NCBI GenBank assembly: GCA_902476295.1
Contig: CABSDC010000004.1
Span: 1-64,000, forward strand
DNA length: 64,000 bases
Source: SFTJ01 sp905210415
GTDB taxonomy: Bacteria > Bacteroidota > Bacteroidia > Bacteroidales > Muribaculaceae
Direction of reading: 5' to 3'
The notes under the pieces were generated by a model. The model searched no databases. It worked only from the letters and a program-made list of their open reading frames with translations, and had not been told where the DNA came from. Below, in pieces: positions 7,524 to 17,600 of the stretch (its first letter is position 1; each line of letters opens with the position of its first letter). The position numbers were made by a program, and so were the translations under genes.

Positions 7524-9050
7524 TTAGAATTGGAAATAGATAAACGGTTGCACGTCGGCACTCTTAAATTGTATTACAATCCATACGGTGACCACCAGCA
7601 TCACCACGTAGGCATACATTGGTAAGCGAGCCGCCTTGCGGCGAAGCATGCGCTTGGTGGCATCGGGCACGAAGTGCAGTGCGTAGCCCACTATGATGAG
7701 CGTGAGCACTTGCCAATAGCCAGTGATCCATTGCCATGCCACGTCGGGGTGGAAGTTGGTGGCGATTTGATTGATCATTGCCAACGAATTGGCAAAATCA
7801 ACGTTTCTGAAGAATATCCAGCACAGACACACAAAGTGGAATGTGAGCAGGATGCACAAGGCCCTCAACAGTGCATAGCGATGCTTTTGCTTGGCACCGA
7901 TGCCGGTGATGCTCATCCATATCTTGTGCAGCGACAGCGCTATGCCGTGAAGCAATCCCCACAACACGAAGTTGAGCGATGCGCCGTGCCACAAGCCACC
8001 GAGAAGCATGGTGATGATGAGGTTGATGTGTTGGCGCACTACGCCTTTGCGATTGCCACCGAGCGATATGTAGAGGTAGTCTTTAAGCCAAGAAGATAGC
8101 GAAATGTGCCAACGGCGCCAAAACTCGGTGATGGACGCCGATTTATAAGGGCTATCAAAGTTGATATTGAATCGAAAACCCAGCAGCAGCGCCAGTCCGA
8201 TAGCCATGTCGCTATAGCCAGAGAAGTCGCAATAGATCTGCAGTGCGTAGCCATACACGCCCATAAGGTTTTCAAATCCGGTGTAGAGCGAGGGGTTGTC
8301 GAAGATGCGTTCCACAAAGTTCACGCTGATATAGTCGGAGATCACAATCTTCTTCACCACACCACACACTATGTAGTAGAATCCGGTGCCGAGCATAGTG
8401 CGAGTGACGCACAGCGGACGGCGTATCTGTGGAATAAAGTCGCGGGCGCGCACGATAGGTCCTGCCACCAGTTGCGGGAAAAACGACACATAGAAGGCGT
8501 AGTCGAGCAGATTGTCGAGCGGCTCAATGCGTCGGCGATACACGTCGATAGTGTAGCTCATCGACTGGAATGTGAAGAAACTGATGCCCACAGGCAGGAA
8601 TATGTCGAAAGCGTCGAAATGCAGGCCGCGCATGTCGGCTATCATCTGTGCGAAGAAGTTGGTGTATTTAAAGAAACCAAGCAGTGAGAGGTTGATGGTA
8701 GTGGATAAAGCCACCAGCCAGCGGCGCGACCGATTGTCGTCGCACTGCCCCATGCGGCGCGCTATCAAGAAGTCGCTCAGGGTGACTGCGGCAAGCAGCA
8801 CAAAGTATAGGCCGCTGCTCTTATAATAGAAGTAATATGAGAAGCAAGTCACGAAGAGCAGGCGCAGAGTGGTGGTGCGCTGCATGCACCCGTATATGCA
8901 ATAGAATATCGCAAACAGAATCACAAACAATCCCGTGCTGAATATCATCGGCTCGTGGGCATTGTAGGTAAAGAGTTGGCTATGCTCGCACAGCACTTGC
9001 CAGCCCTGCATCAATAGAAGTAATATTTTATCGATATATTCTGTCATCAT
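7524..9050 (-). CDS. MBOAT-family O-acyltransferase (AlgI/DltB-like)
   Basis: The 508-residue polytopic protein carries the MBOAT core: FFTFQSMSYTIDVYRR, YAFYVSFFPQLVAGPI, LQIYCDFSGYSDMAIG and the catalytic-His block LLGGLWHGASLNFVLWGLLHG. MBOAT enzymes of the AlgI/DltB branch move acetyl or alanyl groups across the membrane onto cell-surface polysaccharide. It is preceded, with a 4-bp gap, by an SGNH-fold protein, the standard partner that completes transfer outside the cytoplasm. The pair therefore probably O-acetylates an exported glycan. The acceptor is unknown because no glycan synthesis genes are adjacent. Confidence 0.92.
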   Translation of the reverse strand: MMTEYIDKILLLLMQGWQVLCEHSQLFTYNAHEPMIFSTGLFVILFAIFYCIYGCMQRTTTLRLLFVTCFSYYFYYKSSGLYFVLLAAVTLSDFLIARRMGQCDDNRSRRWLVALSTTINLSLLGFFKYTNFFAQMIADMRGLHFDAFDIFLPVGISFFTFQSMSYTIDVYRRRIEPLDNLLDYAFYVSFFPQLVAGPIVRARDFIPQIRRPLCVTRTMLGTGFYYIVCGVVKKIVISDYISVNFVERIFDNPSLYTGFENLMGVYGYALQIYCDFSGYSDMAIGLALLLGFRFNINFDSPYKSASITEFWRRWHISLSSWLKDYLYISLGGNRKGVVRQHINLIITMLLGGLWHGASLNFVLWGLLHGIALSLHKIWMSITGIGAKQKHRYALLRALCILLTFHFVCLCWIFFRNVDFANSLAMINQIATNFHPDVAWQWITGYWQVLTLIIVGYALHFVPDATKRMLRRKAARLPMYAYVVMLVVTVWIVIQFKSADVQPFIYFQF

Positions 9051-9054
9051 GCGG

Positions 9055-10428
9055 TTAGTATTCGGCCTCGTAGGATAGGCGGCGGAGGTAGTTGTCGTAG
9101 CCGGCGATGATGGCGTCGTAGAGATATTTTGCCATTTGTCGTCCGCCGAGGTGATTGATGTGTGTATAGTCGAGGTTGGCTTTGCGAGGACGCTCGTTCA
9201 CCATCTTCACAATGCTGCCAGTGCCACCCATAGCCTCAAACATGTTCCAAAAAGCCACGCCTTCGTCGGCTGCGATGTGCTGCTGCTCGGCAATTAGTTG
9301 CTTGATGCCGCGCATGGTCTTCATCACGCCATCTACATTCTCCTCGCGGTCGGCCACGCTCACCACCAGAAAACCGGTGTTTGGCATAGCCTGCTTGAGA
9401 TGGTTGATGACAAGGCACATCTTGTCGTGATATTTTGAGTAGTTGGTCTGTTGCGTATTAGCCACGTTGAGGCCATACATCAATATCACGAGGTCGTAGT
9501 GGCGCAGTTGGTTGAGCTGCGAGAGCATCTCATGGCTGAGGTTTCGCAGCTGCTCGCCCGAAGAGGCGCGCAGGGCATAGTTGTCGAGAATCACGCCACT
9601 GCGAGGGTCCATTGTCACGCCATAGCACATCACGCTGTCGCCTCCGTTGGCGATGCAGAAACGCACTTTGCCCAATCGGCCATTCACGCTGATGTGCTGT
9701 ATGCGATTGCTGCCGTCAATGGCATATTCGTTGGTCAGAGTGCCGTTGGTGGTGACGGTGATGGTGTTGGGGATGAGAGATCGAAACAAGATGCTTGCTG
9801 TATGGCAGGTGTCAAGGAGCGAGCAGTATTTTTTCTGACCGCGTACTTCGGTGTATGCCCCGCTGCTTGGGGTGAAGTAATATCCTGGTATTGAGGCATA
9901 GTTGGCGTGATAGCCATGAGGCGTGACAGCGCTATGTTCGGTCCAACCGTTGAAGTTGTGCAACACCGTGCGACGGAATCCGTGCGATTCGTTTGCCATA
10001 GGCACAAATCCCACGCCGCATCCGCCGAAGCGCTTTTGCAGCATCTCGCGCAATTCGCCGGTGAGGATGTCGCCCTCGATATAAGAGTCGCCCATCACGG
10101 CTATGCGCACAGGCCGGTTGAGCCCTTTCACATTGTGCAGTGCGTGGTAGAGGGGCAGCATGCCGCGTTCGTCGGTGCTATAATCGTCGATGCACTTCAC
10201 GCCGTCGGGGCAAGAGTCTACATAAGCCTGCTTCTTGGTTGGTGGCGCTACTATGGCGATGGAGTCATCGCCAGGCGTAGGCACAGAGCGCAGTTGGCTG
10301 AGCATATCCACGCCACGCAGTTGCACCCCCGCTATTGTAATGGTGGGCAGTTGGTGCATGGCTATGAGTATAGCCACTGAAGCCACCACTATTGCTATGC
10401 CATATCCTATGTAGTTTTTGTATCTCAC
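9055..10428 (-). CDS. SGNH/GDSL-like protein, partner of the MBOAT acyltransferase
   Basis: The protein has one N-terminal membrane anchor (IGYGIAIVVASVAILIAMHQL) and an extracytoplasmic SGNH hydrolase-like domain: the nucleophile block IAVMGDSYIEGD, the mid block LVILMYGLNVANTQQ, and the catalytic pair in LDYTHINHLGGRQMAKYL (D and H). I place the start at the GTG at 10428 (VRYKNYIGYG), 457 residues, since the longer frame to 10500 adds unremarkable AT-rich sequence; this is uncertain. It probably takes acetyl groups passed by the MBOAT protein, as AlgX/AlgJ-type proteins do. The two genes form an operon. Confidence 0.82.
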   Translation of the reverse strand: MRYKNYIGYGIAIVVASVAILIAMHQLPTITIAGVQLRGVDMLSQLRSVPTPGDDSIAIVAPPTKKQAYVDSCPDGVKCIDDYSTDERGMLPLYHALHNVKGLNRPVRIAVMGDSYIEGDILTGELREMLQKRFGGCGVGFVPMANESHGFRRTVLHNFNGWTEHSAVTPHGYHANYASIPGYYFTPSSGAYTEVRGQKKYCSLLDTCHTASILFRSLIPNTITVTTNGTLTNEYAIDGSNRIQHISVNGRLGKVRFCIANGGDSVMCYGVTMDPRSGVILDNYALRASSGEQLRNLSHEMLSQLNQLRHYDLVILMYGLNVANTQQTNYSKYHDKMCLVINHLKQAMPNTGFLVVSVADREENVDGVMKTMRGIKQLIAEQQHIAADEGVAFWNMFEAMGGTGSIVKMVNERPRKANLDYTHINHLGGRQMAKYLYDAIIAGYDNYLRRLSYEAEY

Positions 10429-10562
10429 ACCGTATATATTTCGGGAGGCAAAATTAGTAAAAATACGGCAAACAACGGTTTTATTCCCGCTAAAACACAA
10501 TATTATAATGTAAGATATGCGCTAAGTGGCAGATATATAGTGTCTTGCGGGTGTGTGTTTGT

Positions 10563-10622
10563 TTTTTACAAATATTTGTCAAAAAATTAAAAACGACATT
10601 TAAACCAAGGTCGGTATATTTG
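10563..10622 (+). promoter_or_regulatory. Candidate dcuB promoter and activator site
   Basis: A perfect 12-bp palindrome ACAAATATTTGT (10568-10579) overlaps the 11-mer TTTTTACAAAT. A Bacteroides-type -7 element TATATTTG starts at 10615, exactly 50 bp after the start of TTTACAAA (10565). No good -33 element is visible, which suits an activator-dependent promoter. The same 11-mer and the same 50-bp offset recur before aspA. Confidence 0.5.
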
Positions 10623-10712
10623 CAATAAGAAAATCGCAGAGCGATGTTTTTTCGGCTCTGCAAGAGTGTTTTCAAGTAAATAATCAAAATCAACCATAAA
10701 AAACGGAACCTT

Positions 10713-11012
10713 ATGGCTACAGCTTTAATTATATTACAATTTGCCATCGTATTGGCTCTCATTTTCAAAGGTGCCCGTGTGGGTGGCATCGGACTCGGCA
10801 TCTCGCCATTGGCGCTCGTGGCTATGTTCCCGGCTGTAAACGGCTATTTCTTCTTGCCAAACTACCCTACTACGGTGGCTGCGATTAACTTCGACCGCAC
10901 GGGTTCTACGCACATCGGAAAATTTGTTATCAATCATTCCTTTCAATTAGCAGGATTTATTACTACCTTTGTATCCATAGGTGTGGGATACTTGATTATC
11001 CAATTCCTATAA
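10713..11012 (+). pseudogene. dcuB: Anaerobic C4-dicarboxylate transporter DcuB with a large internal in-frame deletion
   Basis: The frame encodes only 99 residues but joins the two ends of a DcuA/DcuB transporter, normally about 430-450 residues. The N-terminal part (IILQFAIVLALIFKGARVGGIGLG) matches the first DcuB helix. From ISPLALVAMFPAVNGYFFLP through NFDRTGSTHIGKFVINHSF to the end matches the last 70 residues of the family. The join is at GIGLG/ISPLA. The transport core, about 340 residues, is missing, so the product cannot work as a fumarate/succinate or aspartate antiporter. It is followed by a porin and by aspA, the usual partner enzyme. The loss may be genuine or an assembly collapse between similar Gly-rich segments. 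A short hairpin follows at 11019-11050. Confidence 0.75.
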
Positions 11013-11018
11013 GTGTAA

Positions 11019-11050
11019 TGCGCTCGTTGGAGAAAGATGTCTAACGGGCG
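11019..11050 (+). terminator. Hairpin between dcuB remnant and porin
   Basis: GCGCTCGTT pairs with AACGGGCGC around a short loop. No T-run follows, so it may trim or stabilise the transcript rather than end it. Confidence 0.35.
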
Positions 11051-11110
11051 CGTTATAAACCATTTGCAAACACATAATAAACCTAAACTGAACAAACTTT
11101 AAAATCCGAA

Positions 11111-12367
11111 ATGAAAAACCATTTCCTACGACGTGCTATGCTGCTATTGGCAGCGATGCCAATTTTAGCCACGGCGCAAGATGCCACCTGTAAGCCAAGT
11201 GGCGACGATAGCGACTTGAAATCGCTGTATGAGATCGTGTCAAAACATGAGCAGAAGAGCAAGGCTCTAAACTTCTTTATCAATTTTAGTGGTGGATATC
11301 AGGTGCTTAACGACTCGCGCGAAAGCGGATGGTCGTCGCGCTTGCACAACCGAAGCCTTAGCCTGGAGATGTCGGGCTGGGTGACCGACAACATCTATTA
11401 CCGTCTGCGCCACCACCTGAATAGGCCAAACGACATTCCTGGCTATGATGGATTCGGCAAAGCCACCGACTATATGATGGTGCGCTGGAGATTCAACGAT
11501 CATTGGGCTATTGAAGTGGGCAAGAAATGCCAAGCCCTCGGCGCATTTGAGTTCGACGAGAATCCGCTATATGTATATCAATATTCCGATATAGAGTATA
11601 ATCTGGATAGCCCTCAAGCCGCCATCAATCTGGTGTATAACGTTAATCCCGACCACCAATTCACTGCCGAGGTGAGCAACACCTACAGCGGCAAGTTTGA
11701 GAAGGAATTCGGTGAAAACGCATGGCTCACCACAGGGCGATATGTAGATGATGCCACTTCTGGCGAGAAGAAGCTTGAGATGGAGTTGCTCGAGAAAATT
11801 AATCATCCGCTCACATATGCTGTGGGCTGGAACGGATCGTTTTTCGACGGGTTGCTCGAAAACCACTGGTCGTATATGCACCGCGCCCAAGCCAAGCACA
11901 AGTATAGCCGATTTGTTCGCCTTGGTCAGAAGTTGAATTTCAGCAGATTGCAGTGGTATGTCGACTATAATATGACATACGACGACCTCGATAGAATGAA
12001 GATTGCCAGTGGCGAAATCCGCGACGTGATGAGTTCGCCAGAAGAGAATGTCTACCTTGGCAAGGTGCGTTATCAAGGCATTGTGAGCAAGATGAATTGG
12101 CAATTTGCCTCAGCGTGGAACTTGGTGCTCAAGGGCACGTATGAAACGGCAAGCGTCACCAAGTCGGAGCAATTCAAAAACTACCGCAAGGCGTATGGCT
12201 ATGTGGGCAGCGTGGAGTATTATCCTGCTATGAAGCAGAAGCAAGACCTTCGCCTATTCCTCTCGTATATGGGCAGAAAATACCAATATAACAAGGCAAG
12301 CCAGTTGGTCGACTACAACACCAACTGTGTGGAGATAGGCTTGATGTATCGAATGAAGATATATTAA
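11111..12367 (+). CDS. Porin O/P-like outer-membrane protein
   Basis: The 418-residue protein has a signal peptide (MLLLAAMPILATAQ) and long alternating beta-strands typical of the phosphate-selective porin O/P fold, with the block YMMVRWRFNDHWAIEVGKKC and a final aromatic strand ending in tyrosine. It probably forms a passive channel in the outer membrane. Its position between dcuB and aspA suggests passage of C4-dicarboxylates or aspartate, an inference from context only. Several proteins of this family bind polyphosphate or phosphate, so the substrate remains open. Confidence 0.75.
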   Translation: MKNHFLRRAMLLLAAMPILATAQDATCKPSGDDSDLKSLYEIVSKHEQKSKALNFFINFSGGYQVLNDSRESGWSSRLHNRSLSLEMSGWVTDNIYYRLRHHLNRPNDIPGYDGFGKATDYMMVRWRFNDHWAIEVGKKCQALGAFEFDENPLYVYQYSDIEYNLDSPQAAINLVYNVNPDHQFTAEVSNTYSGKFEKEFGENAWLTTGRYVDDATSGEKKLEMELLEKINHPLTYAVGWNGSFFDGLLENHWSYMHRAQAKHKYSRFVRLGQKLNFSRLQWYVDYNMTYDDLDRMKIASGEIRDVMSSPEENVYLGKVRYQGIVSKMNWQFASAWNLVLKGTYETASVTKSEQFKNYRKAYGYVGSVEYYPAMKQKQDLRLFLSYMGRKYQYNKASQLVDYNTNCVEIGLMYRMKIY

Positions 12368-12463
12368 CGCCCCAGACCGGTCTATCGCCAATGTGTGGGC
12401 GAGAATGTGTTTCTCTCATTACTGGTGGCGTAGCCGGTGATAAGATTTTGCAAAGCAGTTTGC

Positions 12464-12523
12464 TTTTTACAAATTATCGTTCGTTTTTTGTAAATATTGT
12501 GTGTAAGTATCGCTATATCTTTG
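12464..12523 (+). promoter_or_regulatory. Candidate aspA promoter and activator site
   Basis: TTTACAAA (12466-12473) and TTTGTAAA (12487-12494) form an 8-bp inverted repeat. A -7 element TATCTTTG starts at 12516, exactly 50 bp after the start of TTTACAAA. The 11-mer TTTTTACAAAT is identical to that upstream of dcuB at the same offset. Confidence 0.5.
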
Positions 12524-12596
12524 CATCAGATAATTGATACATTTTTATTCACACACGAATGAAACGAAATTATTAACCATTTAAACTATATAACTT

Positions 12597-14015
12597 ATGA
12601 CTAACGAAAAGAAATTTAGAGTAGAGTCAGACCTTTTGGGTGAACTCAAGGTTCCAGCTGACGCACTTTATGGTGTACAAACACAGCGTGGTATCAACAA
12701 TTATCATATCTCTCGCAAAAAGATGAGCGACTATCCTGACTTCATCGTTGCTATTGCTTACGTGAAGTTGGCTGCTGCTCAAACCAACCACTCTCTTGGT
12801 GTAATCAACGATGAAATCTCTGGCGCAATGTCAGAAGCTTGCCGCGAACTTATCGATGGCAAGTGGCACGAAAACTTCCCAATCGATATGGTGCAAGGTG
12901 GTGCGGGTACATCGGTAAACATGAATGCCAATGAAGTAATCGCCAACCGTGCCCTCGAAATCATGGGCCACGAAAAGGGCGAATATCAATATTGCTCTCC
13001 AAACGACCACGCAAACTGTGGCCAGAGCACCAACGACGCTTATCCAACATCAATCCGCTTGGCTTTGATCCGCATGAACGTTCACTTGGTGGGCGCTTTG
13101 ACAGGCCTTATCAGCGCATTGCGCTTCAAGGCTGAAGAATATGCCGACACTATCAAGATGGGCCGCACTCAATTGCAAGATGCAGTGCCTATGACCATCG
13201 GACAAGAGTTTAACGCTTATGCCAACACCCTCGAAGAGGAAATCCTCAACTTGGAACGCAACGTGAAACTCCTTCACGAAATCAATATGGGTGGTACTGC
13301 CATCGGTACTGGCTTGAACGCTGTTCCTGGTTTCGCTAAGCTTTGCGCTGCTAACCTCAGCAAGCTCACTGGCGAAAACTTCGTTTCGGCAAGCGACTTG
13401 GTAGAAGCAACTCCTGACACTGGCGCTTATGTAAGCTACTCATCTGCTTTGAAGCGTTTGGCTATCAAGCTTTCTAAGATTTGCAACGACTTGCGTTTGA
13501 TGGCTTCAGGTCCTCGTTGCGGCTTGAACGAAATCAACCTTCCTCCTAAGGCTCCAGGTTCTTCAATCATGCCAGGTAAGGTCAACCCAGTTATCCCAGA
13601 AGTTACCAACCAAGTTTGCTTCAAGGTTATTGGTAATGACACTACCGTAAGCTTCGCTGCTGAGGCTGGTCAATTGGAATTGAACGTGATGGAACCAATT
13701 ATCACCGAAAGTCTGTTTGAAAGTCTGTCTTGGATGAAGAACGTTATCGAGACACTCACAGAAGAATGTATTTTGGGCATCACTGTCAACAAAGAACGTT
13801 GCTATGACATGGTTAAGAATAGCATCGGTATCGTTACCGCTCTTAACCCAATCATTGGCTACAAGAACAGTTCTAAGGTTGCTAAAGAGGCTCACGCTAC
13901 CGGTCGCTCGGTTTACGACATCGTGATTGAAAGTGGCCTTTTGAGCAAGGAAGAACTCGATAAAGCACTCGACCCTAAAGAAATGCTTCACTCACACAAG
14001 TTTACTTTGAAGTAA
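12597..14015 (+). CDS. aspA: Aspartate ammonia-lyase (aspartase)
   Basis: AspA converts L-aspartate to fumarate and ammonia, feeding fumarate respiration. The 472-residue protein carries the fumarase/aspartase signature GSSIMPGKVNP around residue 320, the substrate block CGQSTNDAYPTS, and the N-terminal ESDLLGELKVPADALYGVQT. Length and motifs are complete. Codon use (GGT, CTT, AAG, GCT) looks like that of a strongly expressed gene and differs from its neighbours. Together with dcuB it would form an aspartate-to-fumarate-to-succinate route; here the transporter is broken, so aspartate must enter another way or the deletion is recent. Confidence 0.95.
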   Translation: MTNEKKFRVESDLLGELKVPADALYGVQTQRGINNYHISRKKMSDYPDFIVAIAYVKLAAAQTNHSLGVINDEISGAMSEACRELIDGKWHENFPIDMVQGGAGTSVNMNANEVIANRALEIMGHEKGEYQYCSPNDHANCGQSTNDAYPTSIRLALIRMNVHLVGALTGLISALRFKAEEYADTIKMGRTQLQDAVPMTIGQEFNAYANTLEEEILNLERNVKLLHEINMGGTAIGTGLNAVPGFAKLCAANLSKLTGENFVSASDLVEATPDTGAYVSYSSALKRLAIKLSKICNDLRLMASGPRCGLNEINLPPKAPGSSIMPGKVNPVIPEVTNQVCFKVIGNDTTVSFAAEAGQLELNVMEPIITESLFESLSWMKNVIETLTEECILGITVNKERCYDMVKNSIGIVTALNPIIGYKNSSKVAKEAHATGRSVYDIVIESGLLSKEELDKALDPKEMLHSHKFTLK

Positions 14016-14024
14016 AACACCCTG

Positions 14025-14066
14025 AGTGGACATACTTACTCAGGAGAAAAGGTTCTCGCGAGAGAA
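14025..14066 (+). other. Two hairpins after aspA
   Basis: CCTGAGT pairs with ACTCAGG, and the next 16 bases, GTTCTCGCGAGAGAAC, form a tight stem with a GCGA loop. There is no T-run, so these may protect the 3' end of the aspA transcript. Confidence 0.45.
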
Positions 14067-14111
14067 CATTCTTTCTGAAGTTTATATAACTAATTCCCAT
14101 TAATGTCTACT

Positions 14112-14175
14112 AAAAGCCTGCAAGCAAATCCTTTTTTCTTCTTATGGATTCAGCTTGCAGGCTTCCTTTTTTCCT
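14112..14175 (+). terminator. Strong Rho-independent terminator of aspA
   Basis: AAGCCTGCAAGC pairs with GCTTGCAGGCTT, extended by AAATCC/GGATT, and is followed by CCTTTTTTCC. This is the clearest terminator in the window. Confidence 0.85.
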
Positions 14176-14511
14176 ATTCCTCAGCCATCGGAATTCGTGT
14201 TATCCGTAAGCATCCCACCAATCAAATTCTTAAAAAACAAAAATGACCCATATCTCACGCCCCAATGAACCCCAAAAACGGCCACCGATGTAAGGTTATA
14301 AGGTTAAGTGGTTATGTGGTGAAACAGGTTAAACCAAAAGCCCCAACAAGAAACCGCCAACCGCACAAAGCCACCGTTCGGTAAAAGCCACCCACCCCAC
14401 TAAGCCCCCCCCCAAGAAAGATGATACGAGCAAATCGCAATCCATATAAATTGCTCTAACCACCATTCTATAACCACTAACCTTCGGCGAAGCCGACTAA
14501 TAAACAAAAGA
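14176..14511. other. Non-coding stretch, C-rich on the plus strand
   Basis: No coding frame was recognised. The plus strand is rich in A and C, with repeated CCAAC/CCACC words and a run of nine C at 14405-14413. It separates aspA from the end of the defence operon and may mark the insertion boundary. Confidence 0.4.
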
Positions 14512-14533
14512 GCCCCGGAGGTATCTCCGAGGC
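14512..14533 (-). terminator. Terminator of the defence operon
   Basis: GCCCCGGAG pairs with CTCCGAGGC around GTAT. On the minus strand it is followed by TCTTTTGTTT and lies 80 bp after the res stop. A sister hairpin with the same stem ends the porin transcript at 35961-35992. Confidence 0.65.
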
Positions 14534-14612
14534 AATGCGTTATGGGATAGAAGCCTTTCGGTCGAGACATCAGGTTCGATTTACGATAGCCCGACGGCGG
14601 AGCCGGAACGCC

Positions 14613-17600
14613 CTAATCTATACCATTAATCAGGTTGTAAAGATTTTCAAACTTATCTACAACGCCATATCTTACTTTTGAGGTTGAAATGCGGTTGAAG
14701 AGTTTCTTGGCACATTCTGTCTTGGCTTTTTCTACACCTCTTAGTTCCATACCATCGAGGGAACCTTTGGTTTCAGCCACGAAGAAAACGTGTCGCACTG
14801 TTCTGTCGTTGAACACAATAGCCCAGTCGGGAGCATAGTTGCCAACCGGCGTAGGAATTTTCAATTTGCGTGGTAACTTAGCATAAACCTGTACCTCAGT
14901 AGCACCTTCAAGAGCCTCTGCAAATGCCTTTTCACCCTCGCTATCAAAAGCAATGTATGGCGTAATGTGCTTCTGAGCCTCAATAACCTTATTGATGTTG
15001 AGTTTTCGCTCGGGCACGAAGATGCTGCTGTCGTACTTGCCGGCAATACGGTTGTAGGAAATATGCTCTACAATCATAGTTGCCTTTTGCTCACGAATAG
15101 TCTTAACCACATTGCGGATAAATTCTTCGGGGTTGTTTTTGAACAGCAGGATTTTATTTTCTATGCCTTGCAGTATCTTTACCACTGAGCGGCGTGTGAG
15201 CCTTGCACCTCGGGCGATGTCGCCCACGAGGTCATAAGGCACGTTTGAAGTGCTTACGTCGGTCAGTTCGCTTGTTGTGGTCTTAGTGCTGCCAAACTCC
15301 GTAACTTTATCGCTGTCCTGTGTGCCTGTAACCTTTACATACTGCAACTTCGTAACAGTAAGATTAGCTCGCAAAGCGGCAACGACTTTCTCGATAAGTT
15401 CGTTGCTATCGTAGTGGACGGTATAGACATACTTGTTGTTTATCTCGTTCCACATTTCCTGGAAACGTTCGTTGTCGAAGTTCTCGTTAAGATTGTTCTC
15501 CGGTGTTGACGTTTCCACCGGCTCAACCATATCATCAAGCACTTTCGGATTGAAGATGCCTGCCACGAGTTTCATAACACCCTCGGAAATCGGTTGCAAT
15601 TTCGGTGGCAATGGAGCGAGTTCTCCCTTGTCTGCCGCTGCAAGGTATGTCGGTGTAAGTCGTCCGTCGTCATCCACATAATCGTTTTGATACAGATAGC
15701 CTATAATAGTAGAAGCCTCGGCAAGAGAAATCTTGTGCTGCTCGCCAGTAGCATCTTTCACGATGCGACCGAGGAAGTAGTCCTGCGAAGCCGCCGTAAC
15801 ACGGTCGCGCAGAGCCTCGCAAGTTTCACGTTGTAGAGCCGAAGTGAAGTCGGCATAACTCTCATTGGCAATCACAGTGAGTACGTTGATAGCGTGAATA
15901 TCATCGCCGAGTGTCTGCTTATCCTGACGCACACCGTCTTTGTCAACGCAAAGACGCAAGCCACGTCCAACCTCTTGCCGCTTGGCAGTAGTGGAGTTGC
16001 TGTGGCGGAGTGTGCATATTTGGAACACATTCGGGTTATCCCAGCCCTCACGCAGAGCGGAGTGCGAGAAAATGAAGCGAGTGGGTTCTTCAAAACTGAG
16101 CAGTCGCTCTTTGTTTTTGAGAATAAGGTCGTAAGCCGAAATGTCGTCAGACATATCCGAGCCACGTTTCACCGAACTGTTCACCGAGCGGCCTTTCTTG
16201 TCGATAGAGAAGTAGCCGCGGTGAGTTTCGTATGGGCGGAACCGACGCAGATACTTGTCGTAGTCGGTATCGAAAACGGTCATATACTTATTGACAAGTC
16301 GGGCGTATTCTTCCTCGAAGATACGCTGAAACTTACCTTTCACCTCATTGCCCTCTTCGTCGTATTGGCGATAGTTCGCCACCTCGTCAATAAAGAAAAG
16401 CGAGAGGCACTTTATTCCACGATTGAAAAGTTCTTTTTCTTTCTCGAAGTGAGCACGGATAGTCTCACGAATCTGCACTCGTTGCATTGCTTCCTCGTTG
16501 CTGTCGCCAATCACTTCGCCGCAGGATATGGTTGTGCCGTTCAGGAACGTAACGTAGCCGCGACCGCGAGGATTAATCTCCGTCACAGTGAAGCCCTCAT
16601 ATTCTGTAAGTCCGCTTTCGGCTCGCAAGTCGTCGCCCACGTCAAATTTCTTGATTTCACGGCGTATTGCTCCAGCAGCGTTGTGAGTTTCGAGTTCGAT
16701 GCGAGCCACCGGCGGGTGCTTTGGAGAGAGTTCGATGCCGTCGAGGTAGAGATAATGACTTGTGCCACGCAAGTTCTTTATCTCGAAGCCTTGCACCTGT
16801 ATTCGCTTCACGAGGCGTTCTTTGTAGGCGTCGTAAGCGTCGAGAGCATATATCGTGTCGTGTTTGGTTTTGTGGGTGGCTGAGTAGTTGAGTGTGAATA
16901 GCGGATTAAACTTTTTGAGTGCAGTCTGTGTGGCCTCGCCCTCCATTTTCTGTGGCTCGTCCATGATGATAATCGGGCGGTTGGCGGCAATAACGTCTAT
17001 CGGACGGCGAGAAGCAAACTCGTCGCGCTTTGAATATATAATTTTACTTTCCTTACTTCTTGCGCCCTCTTTCATTGAAGCGGCAAAGGCTTGGGTGTTG
17101 ATAATCATTACCGAAATGCCGCTGTCCTGCGAGAATTGGTCGAGCTGTTGCAGGTTGCTGCTGTTATACACAAACCAGCGAGCCTTTTTGCCGTAATGCT
17201 CCATGAAGTGGTCTTCGAGCATGCTGAAACTCTTAGCCACGCCCTCACGAATGGCGATGCTTGGTACCACGACGATGAACTTACACCAGCCATAACGGCG
17301 ATTGAGTTCAAACATCGTCTTGATGTAAACGTAAGTCTTACCAGTACCTGTTTCCATCTCGATGTCAAGGCTCACACGTCCTTGTCCTTTGGCGAGTGAG
17401 GTGCTTGGCTGAATGAGTTGAGCCACCTGAATGTCGCGGATATTGTCTAATATCTGCTCATTTGTCAGCACAATCTCGCCATTGCTATAGCCCGAATCTT
17501 CACCCTCAAAGGCGATAGTTTGGGCTCGTTTGCCGAGGTCGATGCGATAGCCCTTTTGTCCTTGCTGAGCCGGCTGCCCTGCAAAGACATTGACGGTATT

